Source of the DNA: DASPNM01 sp035626515
GTDB taxonomy: Bacteria > Bacteroidota > Bacteroidia > Chitinophagales > Chitinophagaceae
Direction: 5' to 3'
NCBI GenBank assembly: GCA_035626515.1
Contig: DASPNM010000031.1
Location: 62,001 to 126,000 of the forward strand
DNA length: 64,000 bases
Each line of letters starts with the position of its first letter. Within the stretch, counting starts at the first letter, position 1. Below are positions 9,343 to 16,510 of this stretch, in pieces. The position numbers were made by a program, and so were the translations under genes. The notes beneath the pieces were generated by a model. That model saw only the letters and a list, made by a program, of their open reading frames with translations, had not been told where the DNA came from and searched no databases.

Positions 9343-9425
9343 TGGGCAAGGATGGATTCGAACCACCGAACTCCGAAGAGGGCAGATTTACAGTCTGCTG
9401 CCGTTGGCCACTTGGCTACTTGCCC
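9343..9425 (-). tRNA. tRNA-Tyr (GTA)
   Basis: The acceptor arm GGGCAAG pairs with CTTGCCC. The long variable arm expected of a class II tRNA is present and the anticodon loop CTGTAAA gives anticodon GTA. It is second in the tRNA cluster before tuf. Confidence 0.95.
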
Positions 9426-9463
9426 ATATCACTCGCGGACGGTTCCGGGACCAGCCGCACCGG

Positions 9464-9536
9464 AGCCACTTGTCGGAATCGAACCAACGACCTACTGATT
9501 ACAAATCAGTTGCTCTACCGGCTGAGCTAAAGTGGC
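9464..9536 (-). tRNA. tRNA-Thr (TGT)
   Basis: The acceptor arm GCCACTT pairs with AAGTGGC, the T-loop is TTGGTTCGATTCC and the anticodon loop TTTGTAA gives anticodon TGT. It is the first transcribed gene of the tRNA-tuf operon, about 70 bases downstream of a good promoter match. Confidence 0.95.
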
Positions 9537-9610
9537 AATTTTTGCCTGCAGCCTGCCCCGGCTCCCGGCAGTAAAAAAAATAAAGAGCCACCCCCAAAAT
9601 TTTGGGAAGG

Positions 9611-9641
9611 CAAAGGTAAGGGAATTTGATTATTGCAAAAA
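9611..9641 (-). promoter_or_regulatory. Promoter of the tRNA-tuf-secE-nusG-rpl operon
   Basis: On the minus strand TTTTTG (9636-9641) and TACCTTTG (9611-9618) match the Bacteroidota -33 and -7 boxes with a 17-base spacer. Transcription would start near 9604, upstream of tRNA-Thr. This is one of the best promoter matches in the window. Confidence 0.7.
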
Positions 9642-9708
9642 TTTTGACTGGAATTTTTTGCTTGTTTTCAGGTACTTGCGGCGCATTTTTAAGAATTTGA
9701 AAGGACAT

Positions 9709-9732
9709 AAAAAAAGACCCCCGAAGAGGTCT
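9709..9732 (-). terminator. Terminator of hpf
   Basis: On the minus strand AGACCTC and GGGGTCT pair across a stable TTCG tetraloop and are followed by TTTTTTT. It lies 13 bases beyond the hpf stop codon and insulates the tRNA-tuf promoter from hpf transcription. Confidence 0.85.
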
Positions 9733-9744
9733 TAATATTTTGGC

Positions 9745-10053
9745 TTAAGCCACCTGTTTTTCCTTGTGTTTTTTGATCTGGGCGATCATCGAAGCCAGCG
9801 CGTCGTCGAACGAATCCTCGAACGACTTGCTCGTGGATTTGACAAAGAAGCTATGCCTCGGGATGTGGACCCGGATCTCCGCGATTTTGTCTTTGATTGT
9901 GTGCACTACATTATCCAGTTTCAGGAATACGTTCACCTCGATGATGCGGCCGTTAAAATTTTTCAGCTTTTGCAATTTCTGATGAATGTAATCGAGCAAT
10001 TTGACATCCGCATCAAAATGTACGGTCTGAATGTTTACGGTCATAGTCGTCAC
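9745..10053 (-). CDS. hpf: Ribosome hibernation promoting factor, short form
   Basis: HPF/RaiA-family proteins bind the decoding centre of idle ribosomes and promote hibernation dimers or inactive 70S. The 102-residue product covers the single beta-alpha-beta-beta-beta-alpha domain and lacks the C-terminal dimerisation domain of long HPF. The start could be M1 or M4 (MTTMTVNIQ). It has its own terminator and follows xerC on the same strand. RaiA-type activity cannot be separated from HPF-type by sequence alone. Confidence 0.88.
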   Translation of the reverse strand: MTTMTVNIQTVHFDADVKLLDYIHQKLQKLKNFNGRIIEVNVFLKLDNVVHTIKDKIAEIRVHIPRHSFFVKSTSKSFEDSFDDALASMIAQIKKHKEKQVA

Positions 10054-10159
10054 ATTTTAACATGAAATAATAAATAAAGAGCTACGGTTTTTCAGCTTAT
10101 CAAGTTACTGCAAAAACCATGTTCGGTCAAACTAAAATTTTTCGAAATCAGTCCAGCCG

Positions 10160-11062
10160 CTAGGCGCGGGGATGTGCTTTCTGGTGCACGTTTTTCAACT
10201 TTTCAATGGAGTTATGCGTATATACCTGGGTCGCGGCCAGGCTGCTGTGACCGAGCAGTTCCTTAACGGCATTCAGATCGGCCCCACTGTTGAGAAGGTG
10301 TGTGGCAAAACTGTGACGCAGCACGTGGGGACTCTTTTTCTCAAGAGTGCCAAACGCCTCGAGGTGTTGCCTCACCACCACGTAAGCATATTTCGGATAA
10401 AGCTTCTTTCCCTTTTCCGTCACCAGCAGGTATTTGTTGTCGCTGTCGAACTCTTTTTTCTTCCGCCGCACGTAATCGCGGATCGAGGACAATAGCTCTG
10501 GCCCGGCGGGGATGAAACGTTCCTTGTTTCCTTTTCCGAGGATCTTAAGCATGCTCCGGCTGAAATCCACCTGCTCCGTTTTCAGGTCCACCAGTTCGCT
10601 CAGTCGCATTCCCGTATTGTACAGCAGCACAAGGATCAGCCGGGCATTCAGCGTACGCCAGTCTTCGGTGCACGTTTCGAGATTAGCGAGCATCTCGGCG
10701 GCATCGGATTCCTTTAGGAACACGGGGAGCCGTTTCCGGTTTTTCGGTGTGATAATGTTTTGCGTGGGCGAAACGCGAATGTTGTTTTGGCGGATCTGGT
10801 ACTTAAAAAAACTTTTGAGTGCCGAGACCTTCCGGTTGATGGTAACGGCCTCAGCTTTTGCTGCTTTCAGCCCGGCGATCCAGCTTCGTATCATCGCAAG
10901 GCTGATCTGCGGCAGGCGTACCGGACCAAAGCTCTGCTGTAAAAATTCGAAGAACCCCGCGAGATCCGTCTCGTAAGCACGGATGGTGTGCCGCGAATAG
11001 CGCTTTTCGAACTTCAAATAATCGAGGAACGAGCGGACCGCTGAAACGTGGCTTGGCGACAT
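10160..11062 (-). CDS. xerC: Tyrosine recombinase XerC/XerD family
   Basis: Xer recombinases resolve chromosome dimers at dif. The 300-residue protein has the N-terminal SAM-like core-binding domain (residues 1-90) and a catalytic domain with R153, K177, H246-x-x-R249, H272 and nucleophile Y281, a complete active site. Its neighbours (rpsU, hpf) are housekeeping genes and no integrase-type attachment sites or mobile genes are nearby, so a chromosomal Xer role is favoured over an integrase. Whether it is the XerC or the XerD partner is uncertain. The start ATG directly abuts the T-run of the rpsU terminator. Confidence 0.85.
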   Translation of the reverse strand: MSPSHVSAVRSFLDYLKFEKRYSRHTIRAYETDLAGFFEFLQQSFGPVRLPQISLAMIRSWIAGLKAAKAEAVTINRKVSALKSFFKYQIRQNNIRVSPTQNIITPKNRKRLPVFLKESDAAEMLANLETCTEDWRTLNARLILVLLYNTGMRLSELVDLKTEQVDFSRSMLKILGKGNKERFIPAGPELLSSIRDYVRRKKKEFDSDNKYLLVTEKGKKLYPKYAYVVVRQHLEAFGTLEKKSPHVLRHSFATHLLNSGADLNAVKELLGHSSLAATQVYTHNSIEKLKNVHQKAHPRA

Positions 11063-11099
11063 AAAAAAAGTAGCTACAAAGCTAAAACTTTGTAGCTAC
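11063..11099 (-). terminator. Terminator of rpsU, touching the xerC start
   Basis: On the minus strand GTAGCTACAAAG and CTTTGTAGCTAC form a perfect 12-base-pair stem with a 6-base loop, followed by seven Ts that run straight into the xerC ATG. It is one of the strongest intrinsic terminators in the window. Confidence 0.9.
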
Positions 11100-11119
11100 C
11101 CAATTCTGTTTAAGCAGGC

Positions 11120-11317
11120 TTATGCCTCGATCTTGCCGCTTGCGATCTTCTGGCGGTAAATGGCCTTCAGCACCTGGCTCCGCCTTCTGACCGAGGGCTT
11201 CATGTAACTCTGGCGCTCGCGAAGCTGCAGCAGAACCTTCGACTTTTCGAACTTCTTCTTGTACTTCTTCAGCGCCTTGTCGATGTTTTCGCAATCCTTT
11301 GAGTCGATGATCAGCAT
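11120..11317 (-). CDS. rpsU: 30S ribosomal protein S21
   Basis: S21 sits near the 3' end of 16S rRNA. The 65-residue product starts MLIIDSKDCENID and has the basic arginine/lysine-rich body of the family. Its ATG is preceded by a strong Shine-Dalgarno sequence, exceptional in this window. In Bacteroidota, published ribosome structures show S21 with S18 and S6 holding the anti-Shine-Dalgarno tail out of reach, so a strong Shine-Dalgarno on rpsU suggests translation rises when S21 is lacking. That autoregulation is inferred for this organism. Confidence 0.95.
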   Translation of the reverse strand: MLIIDSKDCENIDKALKKYKKKFEKSKVLLQLRERQSYMKPSVRRRSQVLKAIYRQKIASGKIEA

Positions 11318-11327
11318 ACTATATATA

Positions 11328-11335
11328 CCTCCTCC
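11328..11335 (-). promoter_or_regulatory. Strong Shine-Dalgarno of rpsU
   Basis: The minus strand reads GGAGGAGG ten bases before the rpsU ATG. It is a near-perfect match to the anti-Shine-Dalgarno, whereas most genes here show none. Confidence 0.85.
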
Positions 11336-11353
11336 GGTATTTTTTTAGGCATG

Positions 11354-11361
11354 CAAAGATA
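11354..11361 (-). promoter_or_regulatory. Promoter -7 box of rpsU
   Basis: TATCTTTG on the minus strand fits TAnnTTTG and would start transcription about 30 bases before the rpsU ATG, just upstream of the Shine-Dalgarno. A clear -33 TTG at ideal spacing was not seen. Confidence 0.5.
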
Positions 11362-11413
11362 CGCGGTATTTCGCAAAAATGAAAATGAAGCTCGATTCAG
11401 TTAATTTGCTGAT

Positions 11414-12004
11414 ATGTTCACCGGAATCATCGAGGCATTGGGAACGGTTGTCCGTGTTGAACCTTCAAACCCGGCCATGAGCTTCTGGATCGAGTCGCCC
11501 ATTTCTTCGGAGCTCCAAGTGGACCAAAGCCTGTCACATGACGGGGTCTGCCTTACGGTCGAAGAGATTTCCGGCACCTCGCACCGGGTAACTGCAGTGC
11601 GCGAAACATTGAAAAAAAGCATCTTGGGCAATTGGGCCCCGGGTTACCGCGTCAACCTCGAACGTTCCCTCCGGCTGGGCGACCGGCTGGACGGTCACCT
11701 CGTGCAGGGGCACGTGGACGGCACAGCCGCCTGCCTGGAAGTGGCACGGTCTGATGGCGACTGGCAATTCCGCTTTCGTCTTCCGGCGAGATTCAGCCGC
11801 CTGCTGGTGGAAAAAGGCTCCATCGCCGTAAACGGAGTGAGCCTTACTGCTTTTGAGGTACGAAAAAAAAGCTTTCGTGTCGCCGTGATCCCGTTTACGC
11901 TGGAGCACACGAATCTGCGAGATCTGAAAGTCGGACAAAAAGTAAACCTGGAATTTGACATGGTCGGGAAATACCTGAGCCGATTTACCGGGAAACGCAA
12001 ATAA
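11414..12004 (+). CDS. ribE: Riboflavin synthase, alpha subunit
   Basis: Riboflavin synthase dismutates two 6,7-dimethyl-8-ribityllumazine molecules to riboflavin. The 196-residue protein has the duplicated lumazine-binding fold: the first half starts MFTGIIEALG and the second contains HLVQGHVDG, near residue 98. Length is typical. It stands alone, without other rib genes and without a recognisable FMN riboswitch upstream. The GT-C-like membrane gene begins seven bases after its stop, so the two may be cotranscribed. Confidence 0.95.
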   Translation: MFTGIIEALGTVVRVEPSNPAMSFWIESPISSELQVDQSLSHDGVCLTVEEISGTSHRVTAVRETLKKSILGNWAPGYRVNLERSLRLGDRLDGHLVQGHVDGTAACLEVARSDGDWQFRFRLPARFSRLLVEKGSIAVNGVSLTAFEVRKKSFRVAVIPFTLEHTNLRDLKVGQKVNLEFDMVGKYLSRFTGKRK

Positions 12005-12010
12005 CATCGC

Positions 12011-13114
12011 ATGCAAGCTGCCGAACATCGAAGGCTCCATTTTGCCGTGCTCAGCGTTGCCTGGCTGCTGATGCAGGCGTTCGTTTTCTACCGGCACGGC
12101 ATTGTGACGGGCAACGAAGCGGAAAAATACATTGGGCAGGCAGATATACTTTTGCGCACCGGGTCCGTCAGCGATCCAAGCATGTGGCTGTACTCGACCC
12201 AGATCTTCCTGATCGCGGGAGCCATACAATTTACCGGAAGCCTTGCGCCCGTAGTGATCATCCAGCTTGCGGTCAGTGCTGCGGCAATGTTCGCGCTGTA
12301 CAACACGCTTCGTCGTTTCGCTTCTTCACTAGCTGCCTCCATTGTTACGCTTGTTCTCATACTGAACTATCCGTTTCAATCTTTCAATACCTTTCTTTAT
12401 ACGGAATCGCTTTTTTTCAACCTGTCGATCCTGCTGGCCTGTTATCTGTTTTCTATAAGAACCCTGACGGCCACCCTGTCGTTGCCGGTGATGGGTCTGC
12501 TGCTGCTGCTCTGCATTACCCGTCCGTCCGGATTGCTGCTTCTTCCCGGAGTCTTCCTGTTTTATGTTTATAGTTTTCTTCCCGGGGTACCGGCGGCGCT
12601 GAAATGGGTGCTTGGACTCGCCGTCGCTGCCACCTTTCTGTTCGCATTGAATTCTGTAGTGGGTATCGGCGGAGAACTGGATTTCCTGAGGCCATTTCGC
12701 GAAGAACATATTATATGTGGTTTGCCGACAACACACGCCGGCGAATCGGCAGCGCCCTCTACCTTGTGGTCCGTCCTGAATTACGTCGTCTCCCACCCCG
12801 GCCAGTTTTTTGAACTGGCCCTGAAGCGATCGGCCGCTTTTTTTGGACTGACGCGAAGCTATTTCAGCACCTCGCACAATATTTATTTGCTGCTCTACTT
12901 CCTGCCTGCTTACGGGCTGGCAATCGCCGGTATCGGCGCATGGTGGAAGCACCACCGCGGAATTCTTACGTATTGCGTTTCCGCCATCTTCTTCACCTGG
13001 GCTACGGTGATGTTTACGTGCGACGACTGGCACAACCGTTTTCTTCTCTCGGTGATGCCCTATTTTTATATATTGAGCCTGCCCGTGGTCGAAAGGCTCG
13101 TTGGCAAGCGGTGA
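12011..13114 (+). CDS. Polytopic membrane protein, possibly GT-C fold glycosyltransferase
   Basis: This 367-residue protein is strongly hydrophobic, with about nine to ten predicted membrane segments spread over its length. After the first segment comes a loop with acidic residues (NEAEKYIGQAD, about residues 36-46), a feature often found in GT-C glycosyltransferases that use lipid-linked donors. No closer family was recognised, so the function is a weak inference. It begins seven bases after ribE and its stop lies five bases before the sulfatase-fold gene, suggesting the two membrane proteins act together on an envelope glycan or lipid. Confidence 0.6.
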   Translation: MQAAEHRRLHFAVLSVAWLLMQAFVFYRHGIVTGNEAEKYIGQADILLRTGSVSDPSMWLYSTQIFLIAGAIQFTGSLAPVVIIQLAVSAAAMFALYNTLRRFASSLAASIVTLVLILNYPFQSFNTFLYTESLFFNLSILLACYLFSIRTLTATLSLPVMGLLLLLCITRPSGLLLLPGVFLFYVYSFLPGVPAALKWVLGLAVAATFLFALNSVVGIGGELDFLRPFREEHIICGLPTTHAGESAAPSTLWSVLNYVVSHPGQFFELALKRSAAFFGLTRSYFSTSHNIYLLLYFLPAYGLAIAGIGAWWKHHRGILTYCVSAIFFTWATVMFTCDDWHNRFLLSVMPYFYILSLPVVERLVGKR

Positions 13115-13119
13115 AAAAC

Positions 13120-14571
13120 ATGAAACTGACACGTCCATTTTTTGTTCTGTTTTTCCCGCTGTTTTTCGTTTTTCACGGATTCGTCGAGCATTTTTTTTTC
13201 GTCTCGGTAAAAAGCGCAATATTGCTGGCCGGCGTTTACCTGATGGTCGCCATCGTCCTCACCGCGTTTCTGTATCTCATTTCACGAAGCATTCACGTAG
13301 CAGCCATCACAGCCGCCATCCTGCTTTTGTTTGAATTCTTTTTTGGCCACCTGCACGACCTGTTGAAAGAATCCGGGCTCTTTCTGGCAAAGTACAGCCT
13401 GCTTTTACCCCTGCTTGCGCTGCTCGCGCTGGCAGCTTTCATTGGCCTGAAGAAAGCCCGCGACCTTTCCCGGCTCACGATCTACCTGAATCTGTTATTT
13501 CTCGTACTGATCGGCATTGACGCGGTATCGCTCGTGCTACGAGCGTTAAAAGATGAAAGCGGAAACCGAACAGAACTTCCCTTAGGCAGCAGGTGCGCAG
13601 ATTGTCCGCGTCCGGACTTCTACGTGATCACACTCGATGGGTATGCAGGCGGAGCGCAGCTCAGAGATCAATTCGCTTTCGACAACGGGGAATTTTTCCG
13701 GGAGCTGAAGGCGCGCGGGTTTCATGTGGTACCAAAGAGTGAGAGCAACTACGATTCCTCCCCTTCTTCCATGGCGTCGGCTTTTGATATGGAGTATCTC
13801 GAAGTGGAAGAACGCGATAACATGCGGCGCCGCGGGCACCGGGATGCCTTCCGGCGGATCAACGCGAATAAACTGATGCGATTCCTTGAGGTGCATGGAT
13901 ACCGCGTATTCAATCATTCAGTTTTCCGGGTGCGGGGGCAGGCCGCCCCCATCGGAGAATCTTTCGTACCGGCGAACGCCCGGATGATTACGGACCGAAC
14001 GCTGAGCACCCGCTTCCGGAAGGACGTGCTCATCAATCTCGCCACCAGGCTTAAGTGGAGGCGCTGCCTCGAACGTTCAATGTTCGCCACCCACCGCGGA
14101 AACCGGGAACTGTACGAACGCACGCTGGGAACAGCACGATCACGTGGGGAACCACCCAAATTCGTTTACACCCATCTGATGATGCCGCACCACCCTTATT
14201 ATTACAATGAACACGGACAGATGTTCTCGTACGACGAACTGACGCGAACTGCTCTTGGAGATAAGGAGCGGTATCTCTCATATCTGAAGTTCACCAACCG
14301 CCACGTGCTCTCGCTTACGGACAGCATTTTTCGGCACTCACCAAATCCGCCAATAATTGTGATCCTGAGCGATCATGGTTTCCGGTATTTTCCGGTCGAC
14401 TACCGGAGATACGCATTTTCCAATCTCCTCGCCGTACACCTTCCTTCCCGGAATTACAGGCAGTTTCCGGACAGCATGAGCAACGTAAATTTATTCCGTG
14501 CTGTCCTGAACAGCAGCTTCCGGCAGCAGCTGCCGATGCTCGGCGATTCAACTTTTGTTGTAAAATTTTAG
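13120..14571 (+). CDS. Membrane-anchored sulfatase-like hydrolase/transferase
   Basis: The N-terminal third (about residues 1-145) holds four to five membrane segments; the rest is an exposed domain of the alkaline phosphatase/sulfatase superfamily. Visible motifs are DFYVITLDGYAG (start of the fold, with a metal-ligand Asp), SPSSMASAFDMEYL, where the nucleophile Ser/Thr would lie, and VILSDHGFR with the Asp-His metal pair. Related enzymes are phosphoethanolamine or glycerophosphate transferases and true sulfatases; the substrate cannot be told. Start ATG at 13120 is chosen because a longer frame from 12940 would lie inside the preceding gene. Its stop overlaps the convergent hscA stop by four bases. 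Confidence 0.75.
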   Translation: MKLTRPFFVLFFPLFFVFHGFVEHFFFVSVKSAILLAGVYLMVAIVLTAFLYLISRSIHVAAITAAILLLFEFFFGHLHDLLKESGLFLAKYSLLLPLLALLALAAFIGLKKARDLSRLTIYLNLLFLVLIGIDAVSLVLRALKDESGNRTELPLGSRCADCPRPDFYVITLDGYAGGAQLRDQFAFDNGEFFRELKARGFHVVPKSESNYDSSPSSMASAFDMEYLEVEERDNMRRRGHRDAFRRINANKLMRFLEVHGYRVFNHSVFRVRGQAAPIGESFVPANARMITDRTLSTRFRKDVLINLATRLKWRRCLERSMFATHRGNRELYERTLGTARSRGEPPKFVYTHLMMPHHPYYYNEHGQMFSYDELTRTALGDKERYLSYLKFTNRHVLSLTDSIFRHSPNPPIIVILSDHGFRYFPVDYRRYAFSNLLAVHLPSRNYRQFPDSMSNVNLFRAVLNSSFRQQLPMLGDSTFVVKF

Positions 14572-16415
14572 TTGATGCGTTTCCCGCGCATTGCGGTGGC
14601 GATGGCTTCATCCATAACCCGCTCCGCATAGGGCCGGGAAATCTCATTGAGCTTCGCGATCGCTGCATGTATACGGTCTTTGTCTTCGGCCGGGATCAAT
14701 GCCTCCAGTTCCTGCATGGCCTCGTGAGTGCTCCTGACCTCCTCGCGGCTGAGGTAAGATTCGTGTTTCGCCAAAAACTGTTTTGTGGTTTCGAGTAGCT
14801 GTTGTGCTTCTGTTCTGGCTTCAATCAGTGCGCGAACCGCCAGGTCTTCTTTTGCGTGTGAAATGGATTCCATCAGCAGCCGCTCCACTTCTTCATCGGT
14901 GAGTCCATACTGCGGTTTCACTTCGATGGATTGCTGCACGCCGCTGCGCAGTTCCTTTGCCATTACCACCAGTATTCCGTCGGCATTGATCAGGAAGCTT
15001 ACTTCCACTTTTGGAAGGCCAGCGGGCATCCCGGGAATACCGGTGAGGTTAAACTCAGCAAGCTTCCGGTTATCTCTCACAAGGTCTCTTTCTCCCTGGT
15101 AAACCGAGATCCTCATGCTGCTTTGCCCGTCCTTTTGCGTAGTGTACTGTCGTGCTGCCTTTGCCGGGATCTTCGAATTCCTGGGAATGAGCACATCCAT
15201 CAACCCTCCCATGGTTTCGATGCCCAGTGAAAGTGGCGTAATGTCGAGCAGCAAAAATTCTTTGTTGTTGCCCGCAAGAATATCCGCCTGCAATGCCGCA
15301 CCAAGGGCCACTACTTCATCCGGATTCAGTGAGTCGTTAACGGCGCGCCCGAAATAACTGCTCACCATGCTGCGGACAAGGGGCACCCGCGTCGCTCCAC
15401 CCACCATCACCACCTCATCAATCTGTTCCAGCGAAACTCCCGCATCGCCGACCGCATGCCGGCAGCTTTCAATAGTTCTGGCGACCAACGGAAGGATCAG
15501 CTCCTCGAGGGTGGTTCGTGATAGCTCGAGTTGATACCCCTCAAGTGTGTCGGCAAACCCGTCCTCAGCGCTCAGGAATTTCTTTGCTTCCTCTGCTTTC
15601 AGCCGCAAAGCCTGAAGGAATTGTTTATCGGTTCTGCTGATTTTGTGGCGGGTGCTCCAGTGCGCGGCAACGGCCCGGTCCATATCGTCGCCGCCGAGGT
15701 AAGTGTCTCCGTGCGTCGACAGCACTTCAAATATTCCCCCGGTAATTCGGAGAATGGAGATGTCGAATGTGCCGCCGCCCAGGTCGTAAACCGCGACAAT
15801 CTTCGATTCCGTGGCATTTAATCCAAGCCCATAAGCGAGGCTGGCCGCGGTCGGTTCATTGATGATGCGCAATACGTCGAGCCCCGCCAGCTTTCCCGCA
15901 TCCCGCGTGGCCTGCCTTTGCGCGTCGTTAAAATACGCGGGCACGGTAATCACGGCGCGGTTAACAGCTGTTTTCAAAATATGCTCTGCTCGTTTTTTGA
16001 GTTCTTTCAAAATGAACGAAGACAACTCAACCGGGGAATAAAATCTGTCGTCAACCTGGATCTTCACCAGGCTTTCGCTTCCATCGTCAATGATCCGGTA
16101 GCTGTAATATTCCGCATGATCTTTCACATCCTGGTACGACTTCCCCATAAGGCGTTTCACAGAAAACACAGTATGCTCGGGTTCGGCGATGAGGTAAGGT
16201 TTTGCCGCATCCCCGATGTTGACCTGGCCACCCGGACCAAAATGGATGATCGACGGCACCAGTGCAGTTCCGTCGAATTCGCGAAGTACGATGGGCTGCC
16301 GCGTTTCAGGCTGCATGATAGCGATGAGGCTATTGGTAGTACCCAGGTCGATCCCTACGATGACATCCTCCTGCTGCAGGCTGCCCGTCGTAATGTTGAT
16401 TGCGATCTTCGCCAT
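14568..16415 (-). CDS. hscA: Fe-S assembly Hsp70 chaperone HscA
   Basis: HscA is a DnaK-type chaperone that helps IscU release iron-sulfur clusters. The 615-residue protein has an Hsp70 ATPase domain (GIDLGTTNS near residue 22, YDLGGGTFD near residue 215) and a substrate-binding domain. It is shorter than DnaK (about 640) and lacks the DnaK-type acidic C-terminal tail, which favours HscA. No iscU or hscB gene is adjacent, so the assignment rests on sequence type. It has its own -7 box and overlaps the convergent sulfatase-fold gene by four bases. Confidence 0.85.
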   Translation of the reverse strand: MAKIAINITTGSLQQEDVIVGIDLGTTNSLIAIMQPETRQPIVLREFDGTALVPSIIHFGPGGQVNIGDAAKPYLIAEPEHTVFSVKRLMGKSYQDVKDHAEYYSYRIIDDGSESLVKIQVDDRFYSPVELSSFILKELKKRAEHILKTAVNRAVITVPAYFNDAQRQATRDAGKLAGLDVLRIINEPTAASLAYGLGLNATESKIVAVYDLGGGTFDISILRITGGIFEVLSTHGDTYLGGDDMDRAVAAHWSTRHKISRTDKQFLQALRLKAEEAKKFLSAEDGFADTLEGYQLELSRTTLEELILPLVARTIESCRHAVGDAGVSLEQIDEVVMVGGATRVPLVRSMVSSYFGRAVNDSLNPDEVVALGAALQADILAGNNKEFLLLDITPLSLGIETMGGLMDVLIPRNSKIPAKAARQYTTQKDGQSSMRISVYQGERDLVRDNRKLAEFNLTGIPGMPAGLPKVEVSFLINADGILVVMAKELRSGVQQSIEVKPQYGLTDEEVERLLMESISHAKEDLAVRALIEARTEAQQLLETTKQFLAKHESYLSREEVRSTHEAMQELEALIPAEDKDRIHAAIAKLNEISRPYAERVMDEAIATAMRGKRIN

Positions 16416-16426
16416 ATGTGAACCTG

Positions 16427-16434
16427 CAAAATTA
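16427..16434 (-). promoter_or_regulatory. Promoter -7 box of hscA
   Basis: TAATTTTG on the minus strand fits TAnnTTTG and places the transcription start only about five bases before the hscA ATG at 16415. No good -33 box was seen. Confidence 0.45.
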
Positions 16435-16463
16435 GTTCGAATGCCTTACGAATACCGGAAAAC

Positions 16464-16493
16464 AAAAGAACCGGTCGCATGACCGGTTCTTTT
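16464..16493 (-). terminator. Terminator after porU2
   Basis: AAAAGAACCGGTC and GACCGGTTCTTTT form a perfect stem of 13 base pairs with a GCAT loop. It follows the porU2 stop on the minus strand and separates it from the hscA promoter. Confidence 0.85.
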
Positions 16494-16510
16494 CAATGAC
16501 ATGAACCTGG

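Noticed and set aside
10160..11062. Integrase of a mobile element
   Set aside because: No direct repeats, attachment sites or cargo genes flank it, and both neighbours are core genes, so a chromosomal Xer protein is more likely.
11318..11413. FMN riboswitch before ribE
   Set aside because: The interval is short, is shared with the rpsU leader on the other strand and lacks the conserved FMN-element words.
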